64,000 nt of DNA from a bacterium. Its GTDB lineage: Bacteria > Cyanobacteriota > Vampirovibrionia > Obscuribacterales > Obscuribacteraceae. Under the pieces are notes generated by a model that was not told where the DNA came from, did not search any database, and saw only the letters and a program-made list of their open reading frames with translations. Position 1 is the first letter of the stretch; every line of letters begins with the position of its first letter. Shown piece by piece: positions 1 to 9,357 of the stretch. The stretch spans positions 28,792 through 92,791 of the forward strand of contig JAGOSY010000013.1 in NCBI GenBank assembly GCA_018062085.1, read 5' to 3'. Made by a program: the position numbers and the translations under genes.

Positions 1-1
1 C

Positions 2-637
2 ACAAAGCTACCGCTGCTTGATGTGGCTGAGTTGATGATCATCATCTCTGACAACACTGCAACTAACATGATTATTGATTTGCTCGGCGGCAAGGTCGCG
101 GTCAACAAAAAGTTCGCGAAGTGGGGCTTGAAAAACACAGTTGTCAATGCACCGCTTGCAGATTTAGAGGGCACTAACAAGACTAGTCCTTATGATCTCG
201 TTTATTTGCTGGCTCGCGTCGAGCGCGGTGAGCTAATGTCAGATTTGTGGCGCAACCGTATGCGTGCCATCATGGCGAGAACAAAGACTCGTACGCTCAT
301 TAATCAAGGCATTCCGCCTGGTGCTAAGTTGGCTCATAAGACGGGCGATATCGGTTCAATGGTTGGTGACACCGGAGTGATCACAACTCCTGATGGTCAC
401 AAATTGATTATGGCTATGCAGGTGCAGCGTCCTCACAACGATCGTCGTGCCAACGAATTGATTCGCAAAGTTACTGGTCTTGTCTATGCCGGTTTTGAAA
501 AGACGAGACCAACGCTTGAGGCTCAAGCTAAGTCCATTAAGCCCAATCCGGCTAAGTTAGATTTGACCAAACCATTAGTCGGAACTCCAGAGCCGGGTGC
601 TGCCGCTAATACTGACAATTCTTCTGCTTCGCAATAA
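2..637 (+). CDS. Class A beta-lactamase-like serine hydrolase (3' part, truncated by window edge)
   Basis: The reading frame is open from the first bases of the window, so the start and the SxxK active-site motif lie upstream and are not seen. The visible part carries an SDN motif early (IIISDNTATN), an omega-loop-like segment with E and N before a T-S-P-Y-D-L stretch, and a KTG box (AHKTGDIG) followed by the strand that normally lines the active site. This order is that of the class A beta-lactamase / Beta-lactamase2 family, which acylates beta-lactams or peptidoglycan peptides in the periplasm. The C-terminus is a Pro/Ala/Asn/Ser-rich tail of about 40 residues that is not part of the usual fold. 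A GTG at 23 is not a credible start because family homology continues upstream of it. Whether it is a true resistance enzyme or a housekeeping relative cannot be told without the N-terminus. Confidence 0.85.
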   Translation, partial: TKLPLLDVAELMIIISDNTATNMIIDLLGGKVAVNKKFAKWGLKNTVVNAPLADLEGTNKTSPYDLVYLLARVERGELMSDLWRNRMRAIMARTKTRTLINQGIPPGAKLAHKTGDIGSMVGDTGVITTPDGHKLIMAMQVQRPHNDRRANELIRKVTGLVYAGFEKTRPTLEAQAKSIKPNPAKLDLTKPLVGTPEPGAAANTDNSSASQ

Positions 638-662
638 GCGTTGCCCCCTGGGAATGGACGAA

Positions 663-692
663 AAAAAAGAGGCATCACTGCCTCTTTTTTTT
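663..692 (+). terminator. Rho-independent terminator after the beta-lactamase-like gene
   Basis: A hairpin with GAGGCA at 669-674 and TGCCTC at 679-684, loop TCAC, is extended by an A-run on the left and a run of eight T on the right. It starts 25 bases after the stop codon. The A and T runs make it usable in both directions, and the minus-strand gene ending at 820 could also use it. Confidence 0.85.
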
Positions 693-819
693 ACTGATTT
701 ACTATTGTCTTTGTTGTTGTCACATTTTGCCAAGCATACTTGTTGGCAAAGCAATCGTTATAGCAAAACCGGGGGCGGTGTCGAGCCAGTCTGAATGTGT
801 AGCTTATTCTTACTCTTAC

Positions 820-1560
820 TTATTCGAAGCGACCAGACAGAAGTGGGCTCGATAGGCCACTAGGCATAGCGCCAGGTGACATATTTTGCACTGGCATACC
901 GCCTGGAGCAACATTGATCAAAGGATTTTGACCAACTGGCTGGCCTAGTTGTTGTCCCAATGGTTGGCTTAGGCTACCGTGCCTTTTTACTTGACCAAGC
1001 AATCGTTGTCCGTTTCTGACAATTTGTTGTGATTCGGTAACTCGTACAGCTAGACCTTGAAGATCCCCTTCCATGCGAGTCAATACTTGCTCGGCGTAGT
1101 GATCGGCGCCTTCGCGGATCTTGGCTGCATCTTCGTCAGCTTCAAGTCTGATGCGCTCGGCTTCAGCGAGAGCTTCGCGACGCATTTGCTCAACTTCTTG
1201 AACAACTTGCTTGCGAATACGCTCAACTTCAGCTTGCACTGCTTTGAGCAGTTCTGACTCGTGCAGCATGGTTTCTGCTTGGCGGCGAGCGGTGGTGATG
1301 ATTTGTTCAGAGCGACGCTGCGACTCTGCAATAATTTCGTCTCTCTGCTGGAGGACGTCGGCTGCTTCACGCAGCTCTTCGGGAAGTCGGGCCCGTGCTT
1401 TGTCTAGCACGTCAAGGAAGTCATCTGCATTGATGAATTTAAATTTGTAGACACCGGCCGCATCATCAATTAGATGCTCAAGCAAATCTAGGTGCTTGTA
1501 GATTGTCGTTTGCTTGAAGGTGTTGGCTGCCTGGGCTGTCGGTGCAGTGATCATGGTCAT
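820..1560 (-). CDS. Coiled-coil protein, DivIVA-like/ATP4-like, partner of coaD
   Basis: This is a 246-residue protein with a helical N-terminal region (about residues 15-65), then a long heptad-like coiled coil rich in Glu, Arg, Ala and Gln (about 65-185), and a Pro/Gly/Gln-rich C-terminal tail. No signal peptide or membrane segment is seen. It starts with an ATG that overlaps the coaD stop in an ATGA arrangement, so the two are translationally coupled. The coiled-coil region resembles DivIVA-family proteins and is the type often mislabelled as ATP synthase subunit B. Cyanobacteria have a DivIVA-like division protein (Cdv3) with a similar appearance, but I cannot establish orthology here. 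A role in cell division or envelope organisation is inference. Confidence 0.7.
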   Translation of the reverse strand: MTMITAPTAQAANTFKQTTIYKHLDLLEHLIDDAAGVYKFKFINADDFLDVLDKARARLPEELREAADVLQQRDEIIAESQRRSEQIITTARRQAETMLHESELLKAVQAEVERIRKQVVQEVEQMRREALAEAERIRLEADEDAAKIREGADHYAEQVLTRMEGDLQGLAVRVTESQQIVRNGQRLLGQVKRHGSLSQPLGQQLGQPVGQNPLINVAPGGMPVQNMSPGAMPSGLSSPLLSGRFE

Positions 1561-2051
1561 TGTTGGTAGATACCCCTGCTGAAATGCTCTTTAAGGTGAT
1601 CATTCACAGTACGTGGAACGAATTGCGATACGTCTCCGCCCATGCGGGCGATTTCTTTCACAGTTGAGGAGCTAATAAAAGAATACTCGGCTTTTGTCAT
1701 CAGAAAAATAGTTTCTAATTCAGGTAGAAGTTGCTTATTTGCTTGGGCCATTCCTAGTTCTGCTTCAAAGTCGGAAATGGCTCGTAGGCCGCGAATGAGA
1801 ATAGTTACCCCATTGTCCTTCGCATAATTAACTGTCAGCCCTTGAAACTCTCCTACTGTGACTCCGTTGAGGTCTTTTACTACTTCCATAATAAGGCTCT
1901 TTCGTACATCCACTGGCAACAAAGGAGATTTTCCCGGATTACCCACCACCGCCATAATCACTTCATCGAAGAGTTTGCTCGCCCGCTGAACGATATCTAG
2001 GTGGCCCAAGGTCATAGGATCAAACGAACCTGGATAGATTGCTCTAACCAA
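1557..2051 (-). CDS. coaD: Phosphopantetheine adenylyltransferase
   Basis: The enzyme transfers AMP from ATP to 4'-phosphopantetheine, the penultimate step of coenzyme A synthesis in the cytosol. The protein opens with YPGSFDPMTLGH, which holds the nucleotidyltransferase TxGH motif. It continues with the GLRAISDFE stretch and the ISSSTVKE motif near the C-terminus, all hallmarks of CoaD. An ATG lies upstream at 2090 but has no ribosome binding site. A TTG at 2049-2051 follows a consensus AAAGGAGG (2062-2069) by ten bases and gives 164 residues, close to the family's usual length of about 160, so I chose that start. The stop overlaps the next gene's ATG by four bases. Confidence 0.95.
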   Translation of the reverse strand: MVRAIYPGSFDPMTLGHLDIVQRASKLFDEVIMAVVGNPGKSPLLPVDVRKSLIMEVVKDLNGVTVGEFQGLTVNYAKDNGVTILIRGLRAISDFEAELGMAQANKQLLPELETIFLMTKAEYSFISSSTVKEIARMGGDVSQFVPRTVNDHLKEHFSRGIYQQ

Positions 2052-2302
2052 CCCGATTGCTCCTCCTTTCTTTCCGCTGTTTGCGGTCATTCAGTAGTTC
2101 CAAGTGTGGATGCCCCCGAGGACGCCAGTCCAAAGAGACCTTGTCAACGGAACGATAATAACACGACCATCCTTGAAAACCCACTATGTAAATGGATAAG
2201 TTGCTAATGTTCAGGGGATTTACCGGGGGTGGCTAGCGCATATCCAGCGGTGTTTGTGGGGTATATGCAATGGTCTTTTCAGCCGCTGGGTCAAGTTTTT
2301 GT

Positions 2303-4363
2303 TTAGCCAATTACTTCGCTTGAGGCGGCCTGACCATCCGTTACATTTACCTGGGTACCGGCAGTATGGCTATCTAATTTTTTCTCTGCTTTATTGGCTG
2401 TTTTGTTGGCGTCAGAGCCTAAGCTATTGGCTCCGCTGCCGTTCTCGCTGTCTGAGCCGACACGGGCAAGCTTAAGAGCGGGGTCTATATAAAAAGGAAT
2501 GAAGAAGCTGAAAGTTGATCCTTCACCCAAAGATGAAGCAACTGTAATGCGGCCCTCGTGTTTCTCTAGAATTTTGGTGACGATAGTGAGGCCGAGGCCG
2601 GTGCCCTTAATAGTGTGCACTTTTTTCTCGACTCTGAAGAAGCGATCAAAGATATGCTCTAGTGAGTCTTCTGGAATACCAATGCCCGTGTCTTTAATAT
2701 GTACGGCGATTTCTTTGTCGGTCACTCCTAGAATCACCGATACTTTTCCACCTTCTGGAGTGTATTTGATACCGTTCGAGATCAAATTGATGATTACTCT
2801 TTCAATTGATTCTTGGTTGAGGATGGCTAATGGAATATTGGCATATGGCACGAGGTCAAGCTCAATGCCACGGTCGCGGGCCATGAGGTTGAGAGAGCGC
2901 ACGGCCGATTCGCAGGCACGGTGGATATCCATAGGCACCATTTCCATGTCGCGCTCGGCTTCTTCAAATTTAGACAGCTCAAGTACGTCATTGACTAGGT
3001 GCATCAAGCGATCGGCTTCGTTGTCGATGATTTCTAAGAACTCTCTGTGAATCTCAGGATCAAGTTTTTCGCCGTGATTGCAAAGCGTATCTACATAGCT
3101 CTTAATTGATGTAATTGGTGTGCGCAGCTCGTGGCTAACATTGCTCATGAATTCAGCTTTCATGCGCTCTAATTCAGCTTGTTTGGTGTTGTCTTGCATA
3201 ATCATTACCGAGCCAAGCAATTCTTTGTTGAGAATAATTGGAGCAATGTGCAGGCGCACTGTTTGCTCTCCTAGCTGGATTTGTTCGACGATTGGCTCTA
3301 GGGCACCAGGGGCAATTGTGGTATCAGTGAAAGCTTGCACCACCTGACAAATTTGCGGTTGATCAGGGCCTTCCGTACAGACTACAAGTGGCTTACCCAC
3401 TAGGTCTTTGGCGTCTTTATCAAAAATTTCAGTGGCGGCGCGGTTGACGATTTGTACTTTGTTGTCGCGATCGCACACAACTACACCGTCGGCAATCGAC
3501 ATCAGAACTAGTTCTAGCTTGTTACGTTCTGAGATAAATTTGTTGCGCTCGGCCATCAAGCTATCAACGTTTTGTTTGTCGTAGAGCTGCAGCCGGTTCG
3601 ACATATAGTTAAAGGCATTGACGAGCTGGTCGATTTCTTTTCCGGCTCGCTGCACTTTAATGAGGTGGCCAAAGTGCCCGGCCGCAATTTGACTGGCACC
3701 CTGAGATAAGGTGCGTAGCGGGCCATTGATTAAGGCATAGTTGGCCCAGACACCGAGAGCGCCGAGAGCTCCAACTAAGCAGAATATATTGATCAAGAAA
3801 TTAGTGGTTTCTTGTTGCGTGCCGAGAATTGTGAATGCTTCACTATCGAGACCAACCCAACAAAGACCGAGGTCTTTATTGTTTTTGCGCATCGGTACAA
3901 CAAAGTGAGTAATGGCTCGGTAGCCTTTAGGGCTGGTTTTCTGTCCTGGAACGATGAAGTTTTCTGGATTCTTCTTATAGTCTTTGTAATAGGGGTAAAT
4001 GTCTTTTAGATCTTGAGGCGAATTGGGATTTAGCAAAATATTGCCGGCCATATCCTCATATATAACGTAGGCAATTGCTCTGATTTTGCCGCGCTGAGTG
4101 AGAATGTAATATTTCAAACTCTTCAAATCGCCAGAGTTTGTCAGGGCTTCGGCGCCACCTCGGGCCAAGGCTTGAGCAAAGCCCATACCGAATTGTTCAA
4201 CTGAGTCGTTGATTGATTCTTGCGCACGCTGCAACCAGAAGCGCGCTGTGAAGGTTACAAGCGCGGCAATGCAAGCCAGGCCCATGAAGAGTAGCTGCTT
4301 TTGGGCTGGTACTTTGGCCCAGAGCACTCTCATTTTTGTAATTGTTTTGGTGGCCTTATTCAT
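2303..4363 (-). CDS. Membrane sensor histidine kinase with HAMP and PAS domains
   Basis: The 686-residue protein has a first membrane segment at about 23-42, an extracytoplasmic sensor of about 145 residues, and a second membrane segment at about 187-211. A HAMP linker follows (about 212-262), then a PAS domain (about 283-390). HisKA carries SHELRTP with the phosphorylated His at 411. The ATPase domain has an N box (N526, N530), a DTGIGIP G1 box at 558-564 and a GTGLGL G2 box at 587-592. A hydrophilic Ser/Asn/Lys-rich tail of about 60 residues ends the protein. The domain order is that of PhoR/VicK-type kinases. No response regulator is adjacent, so it is an orphan whose partner is elsewhere, and the signal is unknown. 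Confidence 0.93.
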   Translation of the reverse strand: MNKATKTITKMRVLWAKVPAQKQLLFMGLACIAALVTFTARFWLQRAQESINDSVEQFGMGFAQALARGGAEALTNSGDLKSLKYYILTQRGKIRAIAYVIYEDMAGNILLNPNSPQDLKDIYPYYKDYKKNPENFIVPGQKTSPKGYRAITHFVVPMRKNNKDLGLCWVGLDSEAFTILGTQQETTNFLINIFCLVGALGALGVWANYALINGPLRTLSQGASQIAAGHFGHLIKVQRAGKEIDQLVNAFNYMSNRLQLYDKQNVDSLMAERNKFISERNKLELVLMSIADGVVVCDRDNKVQIVNRAATEIFDKDAKDLVGKPLVVCTEGPDQPQICQVVQAFTDTTIAPGALEPIVEQIQLGEQTVRLHIAPIILNKELLGSVMIMQDNTKQAELERMKAEFMSNVSHELRTPITSIKSYVDTLCNHGEKLDPEIHREFLEIIDNEADRLMHLVNDVLELSKFEEAERDMEMVPMDIHRACESAVRSLNLMARDRGIELDLVPYANIPLAILNQESIERVIINLISNGIKYTPEGGKVSVILGVTDKEIAVHIKDTGIGIPEDSLEHIFDRFFRVEKKVHTIKGTGLGLTIVTKILEKHEGRITVASSLGEGSTFSFFIPFYIDPALKLARVGSDSENGSGANSLGSDANKTANKAEKKLDSHTAGTQVNVTDGQAASSEVIG

Positions 4364-4580
4364 CTAGCGCTTACTTTTACCGCTCAGTTTTAAGTATTGG
4401 AACTAGTGCAATTGTAGCCAAAAGCGCCAATTTAGCTAGCGCGTGCCCGTGAGGGCAAGAGCGTAGTTCTAATACATGCTTGTTTAAACGGGGGATGTCA
4501 AGGGAATAGAGGTTTTGGGGCTTATTGAATACAAGTTGAATACTGGGGCTTGGTGAGGGTACAGGGTCAATCGTAATTAG

Positions 4581-5495
4581 TTGAAAATTGCGGGAGAGTT
4601 GACCTTGACTAGAAAGATGCCTACTGGCAGTGAAGTTTTATTGAGCGGGTGTAATGCATTCGCCCTTTCTGCTGTCTGCGAAAGAGAAGAGGAGCCGCCT
4701 ACTGCCATCTCCAGCCCGCGTGTATCGCGCTCGGGAATGCGGCCCGTGATATCTCAAGCTGTCGGTGTTGGGCCGAACGGATTGCCAGGAGCTGACGAAC
4801 TAGTGCGCTCGCATATGAGCTTAGTGCGTCAGATTGCCCGCAAATACAGTCAGTATCAACCTGATAGCTTTGAGGACTTAGTACAGGTCGGTTCAATTGG
4901 CTTACTCAAGGCAATTAAATACTACGACCCTATGCGTACGCGCTCGGCTAGTTTCCGCACTTTGGCAACTTGTTATGTCAGGGGCGAAATTCGTCACTAC
5001 CTGCGCGATCATTGTTCGCTAGTGCAAGTGCCGCGGCGGCTCACTGAAATGAACGCGCAATTGAGCCAATTAGAAGAGCGTCTAACTAAAACACTCGATC
5101 GTGCTCCGACAGTGGCCGAGCTGGCTCAACATTCGGGCTTTTCAGTGGAAGACATTCTTGAAGCACAACAGTCGTGGGAGGCCCGTCTTCACTATGATTC
5201 GCTAGACTCAGGCGCTGACGAAGAAGAAAGAGAAGACCGCCGCTCGCTTTGTGATGTAGTTCCCGATAAGCGTTGCCAAGATCTCTTCAGTGCTTCGGAA
5301 GAACGAGAAGTGATCGTCCAGGCCTTAAAGCGGCTGGGTGACAGAACAAGACAAATTGTTGAGTTTGTTTTCTTCTATGACCTTTCGCAAAAAGAAACAG
5401 CTTATGTGCTTGGCTTGTCTGAAATGGGCGTTTCTAGAGCTGTTCACAGCGGATTGAAGCGGCTAAAAGAGATCATTGGCAGCGAAACTCGCTAG
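4581..5495 (+). CDS. RNA polymerase sigma factor, SigB/SigF/SigG-like group 3
   Basis: A sigma-70 family protein of 304 residues if the TTG at 4581 is used. Conserved sequence starts near residue 72. Region 2 includes the core-binding and -10 recognition part with DLVQVGSIGLLKAIKYYDP. Region 3 starts with QVPRRLTE, and region 4 ends with a helix-turn-helix (QKETAYVLGLSEMGVSRAV). Region 1.1 is absent, and the closest types are the SigB/SigF stress and sporulation-like sigmas, including cyanobacterial SigF. The first 70 residues are variable, so ATG at 4617 or 4737 may be the real start. The codon at 4581 has no convincing ribosome binding site. No anti-sigma factor gene is adjacent. It lies divergently from the histidine kinase across a 217-base gap. 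Confidence 0.9.
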   Translation: MKIAGELTLTRKMPTGSEVLLSGCNAFALSAVCEREEEPPTAISSPRVSRSGMRPVISQAVGVGPNGLPGADELVRSHMSLVRQIARKYSQYQPDSFEDLVQVGSIGLLKAIKYYDPMRTRSASFRTLATCYVRGEIRHYLRDHCSLVQVPRRLTEMNAQLSQLEERLTKTLDRAPTVAELAQHSGFSVEDILEAQQSWEARLHYDSLDSGADEEEREDRRSLCDVVPDKRCQDLFSASEEREVIVQALKRLGDRTRQIVEFVFFYDLSQKETAYVLGLSEMGVSRAVHSGLKRLKEIIGSETR

Positions 5496-5641
5496 TCTTT
5501 AATTGGCTTATTGAGCCAATTTGATTAAATTCTTGATTTCTTCGCCCAGGGTTGTTGACAATCGGTTAATCTCTGCTAACATTCTCCACTTGTGGCTCAT
5601 GCTGCAAGTATTACTGCTTTTCATTGATGAGGTCTTTCCTC

Positions 5642-6136
5642 ATGTCCTTTTTACCAGACGAACTACCTGTCGCTTTAGACAAACTAGAAGACCATCTCCG
5701 GGCGATCTTGAAAATCAAGATTCGGGAATTTGTCCATCTCAATCCTATTTTCAATTGCATTCCCTCTATTGATGTAGATATATACAACCGCGCCTTGACT
5801 GACGCCGCTGTTAAAGTCGAACAATCTTTGCAGCCTGTTGTTCAAATTCATCCTGCCCTTAAGCTTCAGAACGATGGTCAAGCGGCTCAGCCCATTATTG
5901 CTTTGCCGGAAGGCAAGCCACAGACTTCTCTTGAGCCCATTAGCCGCAGTCAGTTTCGACAGAATATTCTTGGCAATGGTCAGGTTTCTTCGCGTCCGCC
6001 TGAAGAGGTTGGGTTGAGTTCCTCGAATGTGCCACTATCGAGTAAGTCATACTTCGCTGGTTTTGATGTTGACTGCCCCAATCAGAGTCGTCAATTGCCT
6101 ACCAGGCGTCGTTACAGCCGTCGTTCAACTGTTTAG
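5642..6136 (+). CDS. Hypothetical protein, 164 aa
   Basis: I do not recognise the family. The N-terminal half (about residues 1-75) is a mix of hydrophobic and charged residues that could fold. The C-terminal half is rich in Pro, Ser, Gln and Arg and ends in an Arg-rich stretch (PTRRRYSRRSTV), so it is probably disordered and basic. I start it at the ATG at 5642, which follows GATGAGG by nine bases. A TTG at 5624 in the same frame would add six residues. It is downstream of the sigma factor gene on the same strand with a gap of about 145 bases, and it ends just before a palindromic hairpin that may act as its terminator. Confidence 0.6.
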   Translation: MSFLPDELPVALDKLEDHLRAILKIKIREFVHLNPIFNCIPSIDVDIYNRALTDAAVKVEQSLQPVVQIHPALKLQNDGQAAQPIIALPEGKPQTSLEPISRSQFRQNILGNGQVSSRPPEEVGLSSSNVPLSSKSYFAGFDVDCPNQSRQLPTRRRYSRRSTV

Positions 6137-6156
6137 CATTCGAAAAACAATTTCTC

Positions 6157-6192
6157 AAACGGTCAGAAATTCGTAGGAAATTCTGACCGTTT
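6157..6192. repeat. Palindromic hairpin, family copy 1
   Basis: Two perfect 12-base arms, AAACGGTCAGAA at 6157-6168 and TTCTGACCGTTT at 6181-6192, flank a 12-base loop. The element lies between two convergent genes and probably serves as a two-way terminator. The core TCTGACCGTTT recurs, with matched changes in both arms, in three more intergenic hairpins at 11567-11614, 24888-24925 and 34637-34666. Confidence 0.85.
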
Positions 6193-6256
6193 CGCCACCA
6201 TATTTAGTATTGCCTTAAGTCTCTACTGACTCCCTACTGGCTAATCTCAATTTCAG

Positions 6257-6712
6257 CTAGAAGTCGCCATCTGCCACTTGAAGGCAGGTTATGCCTTCGT
6301 CTCGCCACATGGCTACAACCGAATTTCGATCGTCAAAACTCAAAATAGGATGATAGCCTTTGGCGCGAATACGTTGGAGAAGCTCACGTTTGACGATTGT
6401 GTCAGCGCGCGTGTCGCCTTCCTTCCGTAAATAGAGCAAGCGTGGCGCAAACCAGAGATTATGCTCTTCTAGCCAATTTTCTGTAACTTTTCGCAAGCTG
6501 CTGTTGCGAGCTGAGACATAAATAATGGGATGCGAGGCTTGGGCTAGGGCTGTAATTACTTTAGCTACTGGTTCATGGAGGGTATCTTGGGCGGCTAACT
6601 CTGGTGAGAGAAACGACTTCCAGTCTTTTACTTCGCCATCTAAGAAGTGCCGGCGATGCTCACAATCAGCCAGCGTTCCGTCAATATCTACCAATACACA
6701 GTCAATAGCCAA
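6257..6712 (-). CDS. HAD-family phosphatase, polynucleotide kinase 3'-phosphatase-like
   Basis: The 151-residue protein begins with DIDGTLADCEHRRHFL, the HAD nucleophile motif (D9, D11). Motif II is seen in IIYVSARNS, and the acidic motif is SFDDRNSV near the C-terminus. The spacing and the DGTLAD..HRR sequence resemble the phosphatase domain of T4-type polynucleotide kinase/phosphatase, which removes 3'-phosphates from nucleic acid ends. There is no kinase P-loop, so only the phosphatase half is present. It ends after the hairpin at 6157-6192 and its start lies about 85 bases from the tRNA gene. Substrate assignment is inference; a general nucleotide or acid phosphatase is the alternative. 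Confidence 0.82.
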   Translation of the reverse strand: MAIDCVLVDIDGTLADCEHRRHFLDGEVKDWKSFLSPELAAQDTLHEPVAKVITALAQASHPIIYVSARNSSLRKVTENWLEEHNLWFAPRLLYLRKEGDTRADTIVKRELLQRIRAKGYHPILSFDDRNSVVAMWRDEGITCLQVADGDF

Positions 6713-6798
6713 GCAGATTTTCGCTCAATGTCGAATTAGTTCGAAGCCTAATTAGTGCAAAGCCTAACTAGCCTGAATTCTAATTTTTTAGATTTAAC

Positions 6799-6873
6799 TG
6801 GTCGGGACGAGAGGAATCGAACCTCCGGCCTCACCCACCCCAAAGGTGCGCGCTACCCCTGCGCTACGTCCCG
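6799..6873 (-). tRNA. tRNA-Pro (anticodon GGG)
   Basis: Read on the minus strand the sequence folds as a full cloverleaf. The acceptor CGGGACG pairs with CGTCCCG, followed by discriminator A and an encoded CCA at 6799-6801. The anticodon stem CACCT/GGGTG encloses the loop TTGGGGT, giving anticodon GGG for proline. The T arm is GGAGG-TTCGATT-CCTCT, with a weak closing pair. C1-G72 is the usual proline identity pair. Confidence 0.96.
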
Positions 6874-7020
6874 GTATCTTTTAAAAGAGATAGGGGCAAT
6901 TATACCGCAGACTATATTTCCTGTAATTGTCAGGGCCGCTTTTGACCATTTGTCGGGGCAATCACTGCTAAAATCCCTTAATAACTCAGACCAAAGTTCT
7001 ATGGAGACCATCCCGACCCA

Positions 7021-9357
7021 GTGCAAATTGACGTAGCCCACCTGTTTCCCTTCCCGCTCGACGAGTTCCAGCTTGATGCGATGAAACACCTGGAAGAAGG
7101 CAAGAGCGTAATTGTATGCGCGCCGACCGGTTCGGGAAAAACTGTAGTGGCCGAATATGCTGTTGAAATGGCGCTGATGGCAAATAAGCGCTGTTATTAC
7201 ACGACACCACTCAAGGCTCTCTCAAACCAGAAGCTTTATGATCTCAAGCAAAAGTATGGCGACGAAAAAGTTGGTCTGTTGACTGGCGACCTTTCTGTCA
7301 ATCGTGACGCCCCGATTGTGGTAATGACCACAGAAGTATTTCGCAACATGTTGTATGGCACCATCCTTGGTGACGTCAGTCGCAACTTGCGTGATGTTGC
7401 CTTCGTCGTTCTAGATGAATGCCACTATATGAACGATGCTGATAGAGGGACTGTTTGGGAAGAATCGATCATCTATGCCCCCAAAGATATTCAGCTAGTG
7501 GGGCTGTCAGCCACTGTTGCCAACGCCCAAGAGTTGACGACCTGGATTGATGAAACCCACGGGCCAACTGAATTGGTCGTCTCTGATTTCCGCCCGGTGC
7601 CACTGCGCTTCCATTACTTTGGTGAGCGCAAGATTTATCCCTTGCTAGCTCCTGGTGGGGCCGTCAATTCATTTTTGAAATCGCGCTTCGGTCGAAAGAA
7701 ACCACAGCATAGTGGCTCTGATAAGCGACGCCGGCCGATGGGCGGCTTGTACACTCATCCTGGTGATGTGCTTGGCTCTCTATCGGCGCGCAACATGTTG
7801 CCAGCTATATATTTCTTGTTCTCACGGCGCGGCTGCGAAGAAGCAATGAAAATGGCAAGGGGCATACCTTTGTTGCATGCTGATGAACAAAAAGAACTGA
7901 AGCGCCAGGTGGAAGAATTCACTAAGGACAATCCGAACCTAGCTAATCATCCTCATATTCCATACTTGCTAGAAGGCATGTCTGTGCACCATGCTGGCAT
8001 GTTGCCGAGCTGGAAGGGCATGATTGAGAAGCTCTTCCAGAAAGGCCTGCTAAAAGTAGTATTTGCTACCGAGACACTTGCCGCCGGCATCAACATGCCC
8101 GCTCGTTCTACTGTGATTGCCTCGATTCACAAACGCTCTGATGAAGGGCACCGGCAGCTAACTGCTTCTGAATTCTTGCAGATGTCTGGTCGGGCTGGTC
8201 GTCGCGGTATGGACGAAGTCGGTCACGTGGTTGTTTTGCACAATCCTTTTGAGAGTGTAGATGAAGCCGCTAAGTTGGCGACATCTGGGGCCGATCCCCT
8301 TTCAAGCCGCTTCACACCATCTTATGGCATGGTCTTGAATTTGCTTGAGCGGCACACTATTGATGATGCTCGTGAACTGATTGAACGAAGCTTTGGTCAA
8401 TTCTTGGTTAACCAGCAGCTAGAACCAGCTTATACCCAGAAAATGGCTTGGGAAGCTGAACTGCAAAAGTTGACTGCACCACTTTGCCCGGCTGAAATTG
8501 GTGACTTGCCACTCTATGCTAAACGGCTTGAAACTATTCGCTCTAAGCATAAACAGCTGAAAGCAACCGAGAAAGGTCTTAAACCATCGGCTATCAAACC
8601 GGGCTCTCCGGCTATCATGGCCTTGGCTGAAACTCGCGCTGAGATTCAAGTTCTCTTGAAGGAAGCCTACGCTATGCCATGCCACGGCTGCCCGGCGCAG
8701 AAGCCGTGTAGTACGCAAACCGAGCGCATTGAGCATTTGCAGAAACGTATCAAAGATCTCGACAAGCGCGTGCAACGCGAAACAACAAAGTATTGGACGA
8801 CATTTGAAGCACTGGCCAATATCTTGCGCACGCTTGGTTATCTCGATGGCAATAAGCCAACCAAGCTCGGTCGTATGGCCGCTTCTATTCGCGGTTCGAA
8901 CGAATTATTCTTGAGCGAAATTGCCATTAGCGGTATGTTCGATCTATTGAAGCCTACTGAACTGGCCGCTGTTTTAACTGTTCTAATTGGCGATGAGCCA
9001 CGCGGCAACGAGCAAATGCGCGTGCACGTCACGCACAATGTCGACCATGCCGTCATCGAAATCGGCAAAATGGCCAAAAAAATTACGCGCTTGCAGAAAG
9101 ACTTTGATGTCGATATGCCCATCGAGTTTGGTGCGCAATTGGCGGGCTTGACTGAGATGTGGGCACAGGGGTCACTGTGGGATCAAATTCGCATGTCTTC
9201 ACCGCGAGATGAAGGTGATGTGGTCAGAGCAATCAGAAGAACACTCGATCTTTGTCGACAGTTCATTAGAGCTTCTGACATGCCCGAGAAAGTTGTTGAG
9301 CTTTGCAAGCAAGTAGAAGAGCTACTCAATAGAGACGAAGTAAAAGAAGATTTCTAA
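7021..9357 (+). CDS. Ski2/Mtr4-like DExH-box RNA helicase
   Basis: This is a 778-residue superfamily 2 helicase. Motif I is APTGSGKT at residues 34-41, motif II is the DEC box (LDECHYMND) near 134, motif III is SATVAN, and motif VI is QMSGRAGRRG. The C-terminal third has the helical region typical of Ski2/Mtr4/HelY-type enzymes, and a CHGCPAQKPC cluster lies near residue 550 and might bind metal. The family unwinds structured RNA with 3'-5' polarity and in bacteria is linked to RNA turnover or rRNA maturation. The start is a GTG with only a weak GGAG upstream. Its stop overlaps the speD ATG by one base, so the two are translationally coupled. Confidence 0.92.
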   Translation: MQIDVAHLFPFPLDEFQLDAMKHLEEGKSVIVCAPTGSGKTVVAEYAVEMALMANKRCYYTTPLKALSNQKLYDLKQKYGDEKVGLLTGDLSVNRDAPIVVMTTEVFRNMLYGTILGDVSRNLRDVAFVVLDECHYMNDADRGTVWEESIIYAPKDIQLVGLSATVANAQELTTWIDETHGPTELVVSDFRPVPLRFHYFGERKIYPLLAPGGAVNSFLKSRFGRKKPQHSGSDKRRRPMGGLYTHPGDVLGSLSARNMLPAIYFLFSRRGCEEAMKMARGIPLLHADEQKELKRQVEEFTKDNPNLANHPHIPYLLEGMSVHHAGMLPSWKGMIEKLFQKGLLKVVFATETLAAGINMPARSTVIASIHKRSDEGHRQLTASEFLQMSGRAGRRGMDEVGHVVVLHNPFESVDEAAKLATSGADPLSSRFTPSYGMVLNLLERHTIDDARELIERSFGQFLVNQQLEPAYTQKMAWEAELQKLTAPLCPAEIGDLPLYAKRLETIRSKHKQLKATEKGLKPSAIKPGSPAIMALAETRAEIQVLLKEAYAMPCHGCPAQKPCSTQTERIEHLQKRIKDLDKRVQRETTKYWTTFEALANILRTLGYLDGNKPTKLGRMAASIRGSNELFLSEIAISGMFDLLKPTELAAVLTVLIGDEPRGNEQMRVHVTHNVDHAVIEIGKMAKKITRLQKDFDVDMPIEFGAQLAGLTEMWAQGSLWDQIRMSSPRDEGDVVRAIRRTLDLCRQFIRASDMPEKVVELCKQVEELLNRDEVKEDF

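Noticed and set aside
597..794. Open frame after the beta-lactamase-like gene
   Set aside because: It overlaps the end of that gene and runs through the terminator; composition is unlike a protein.
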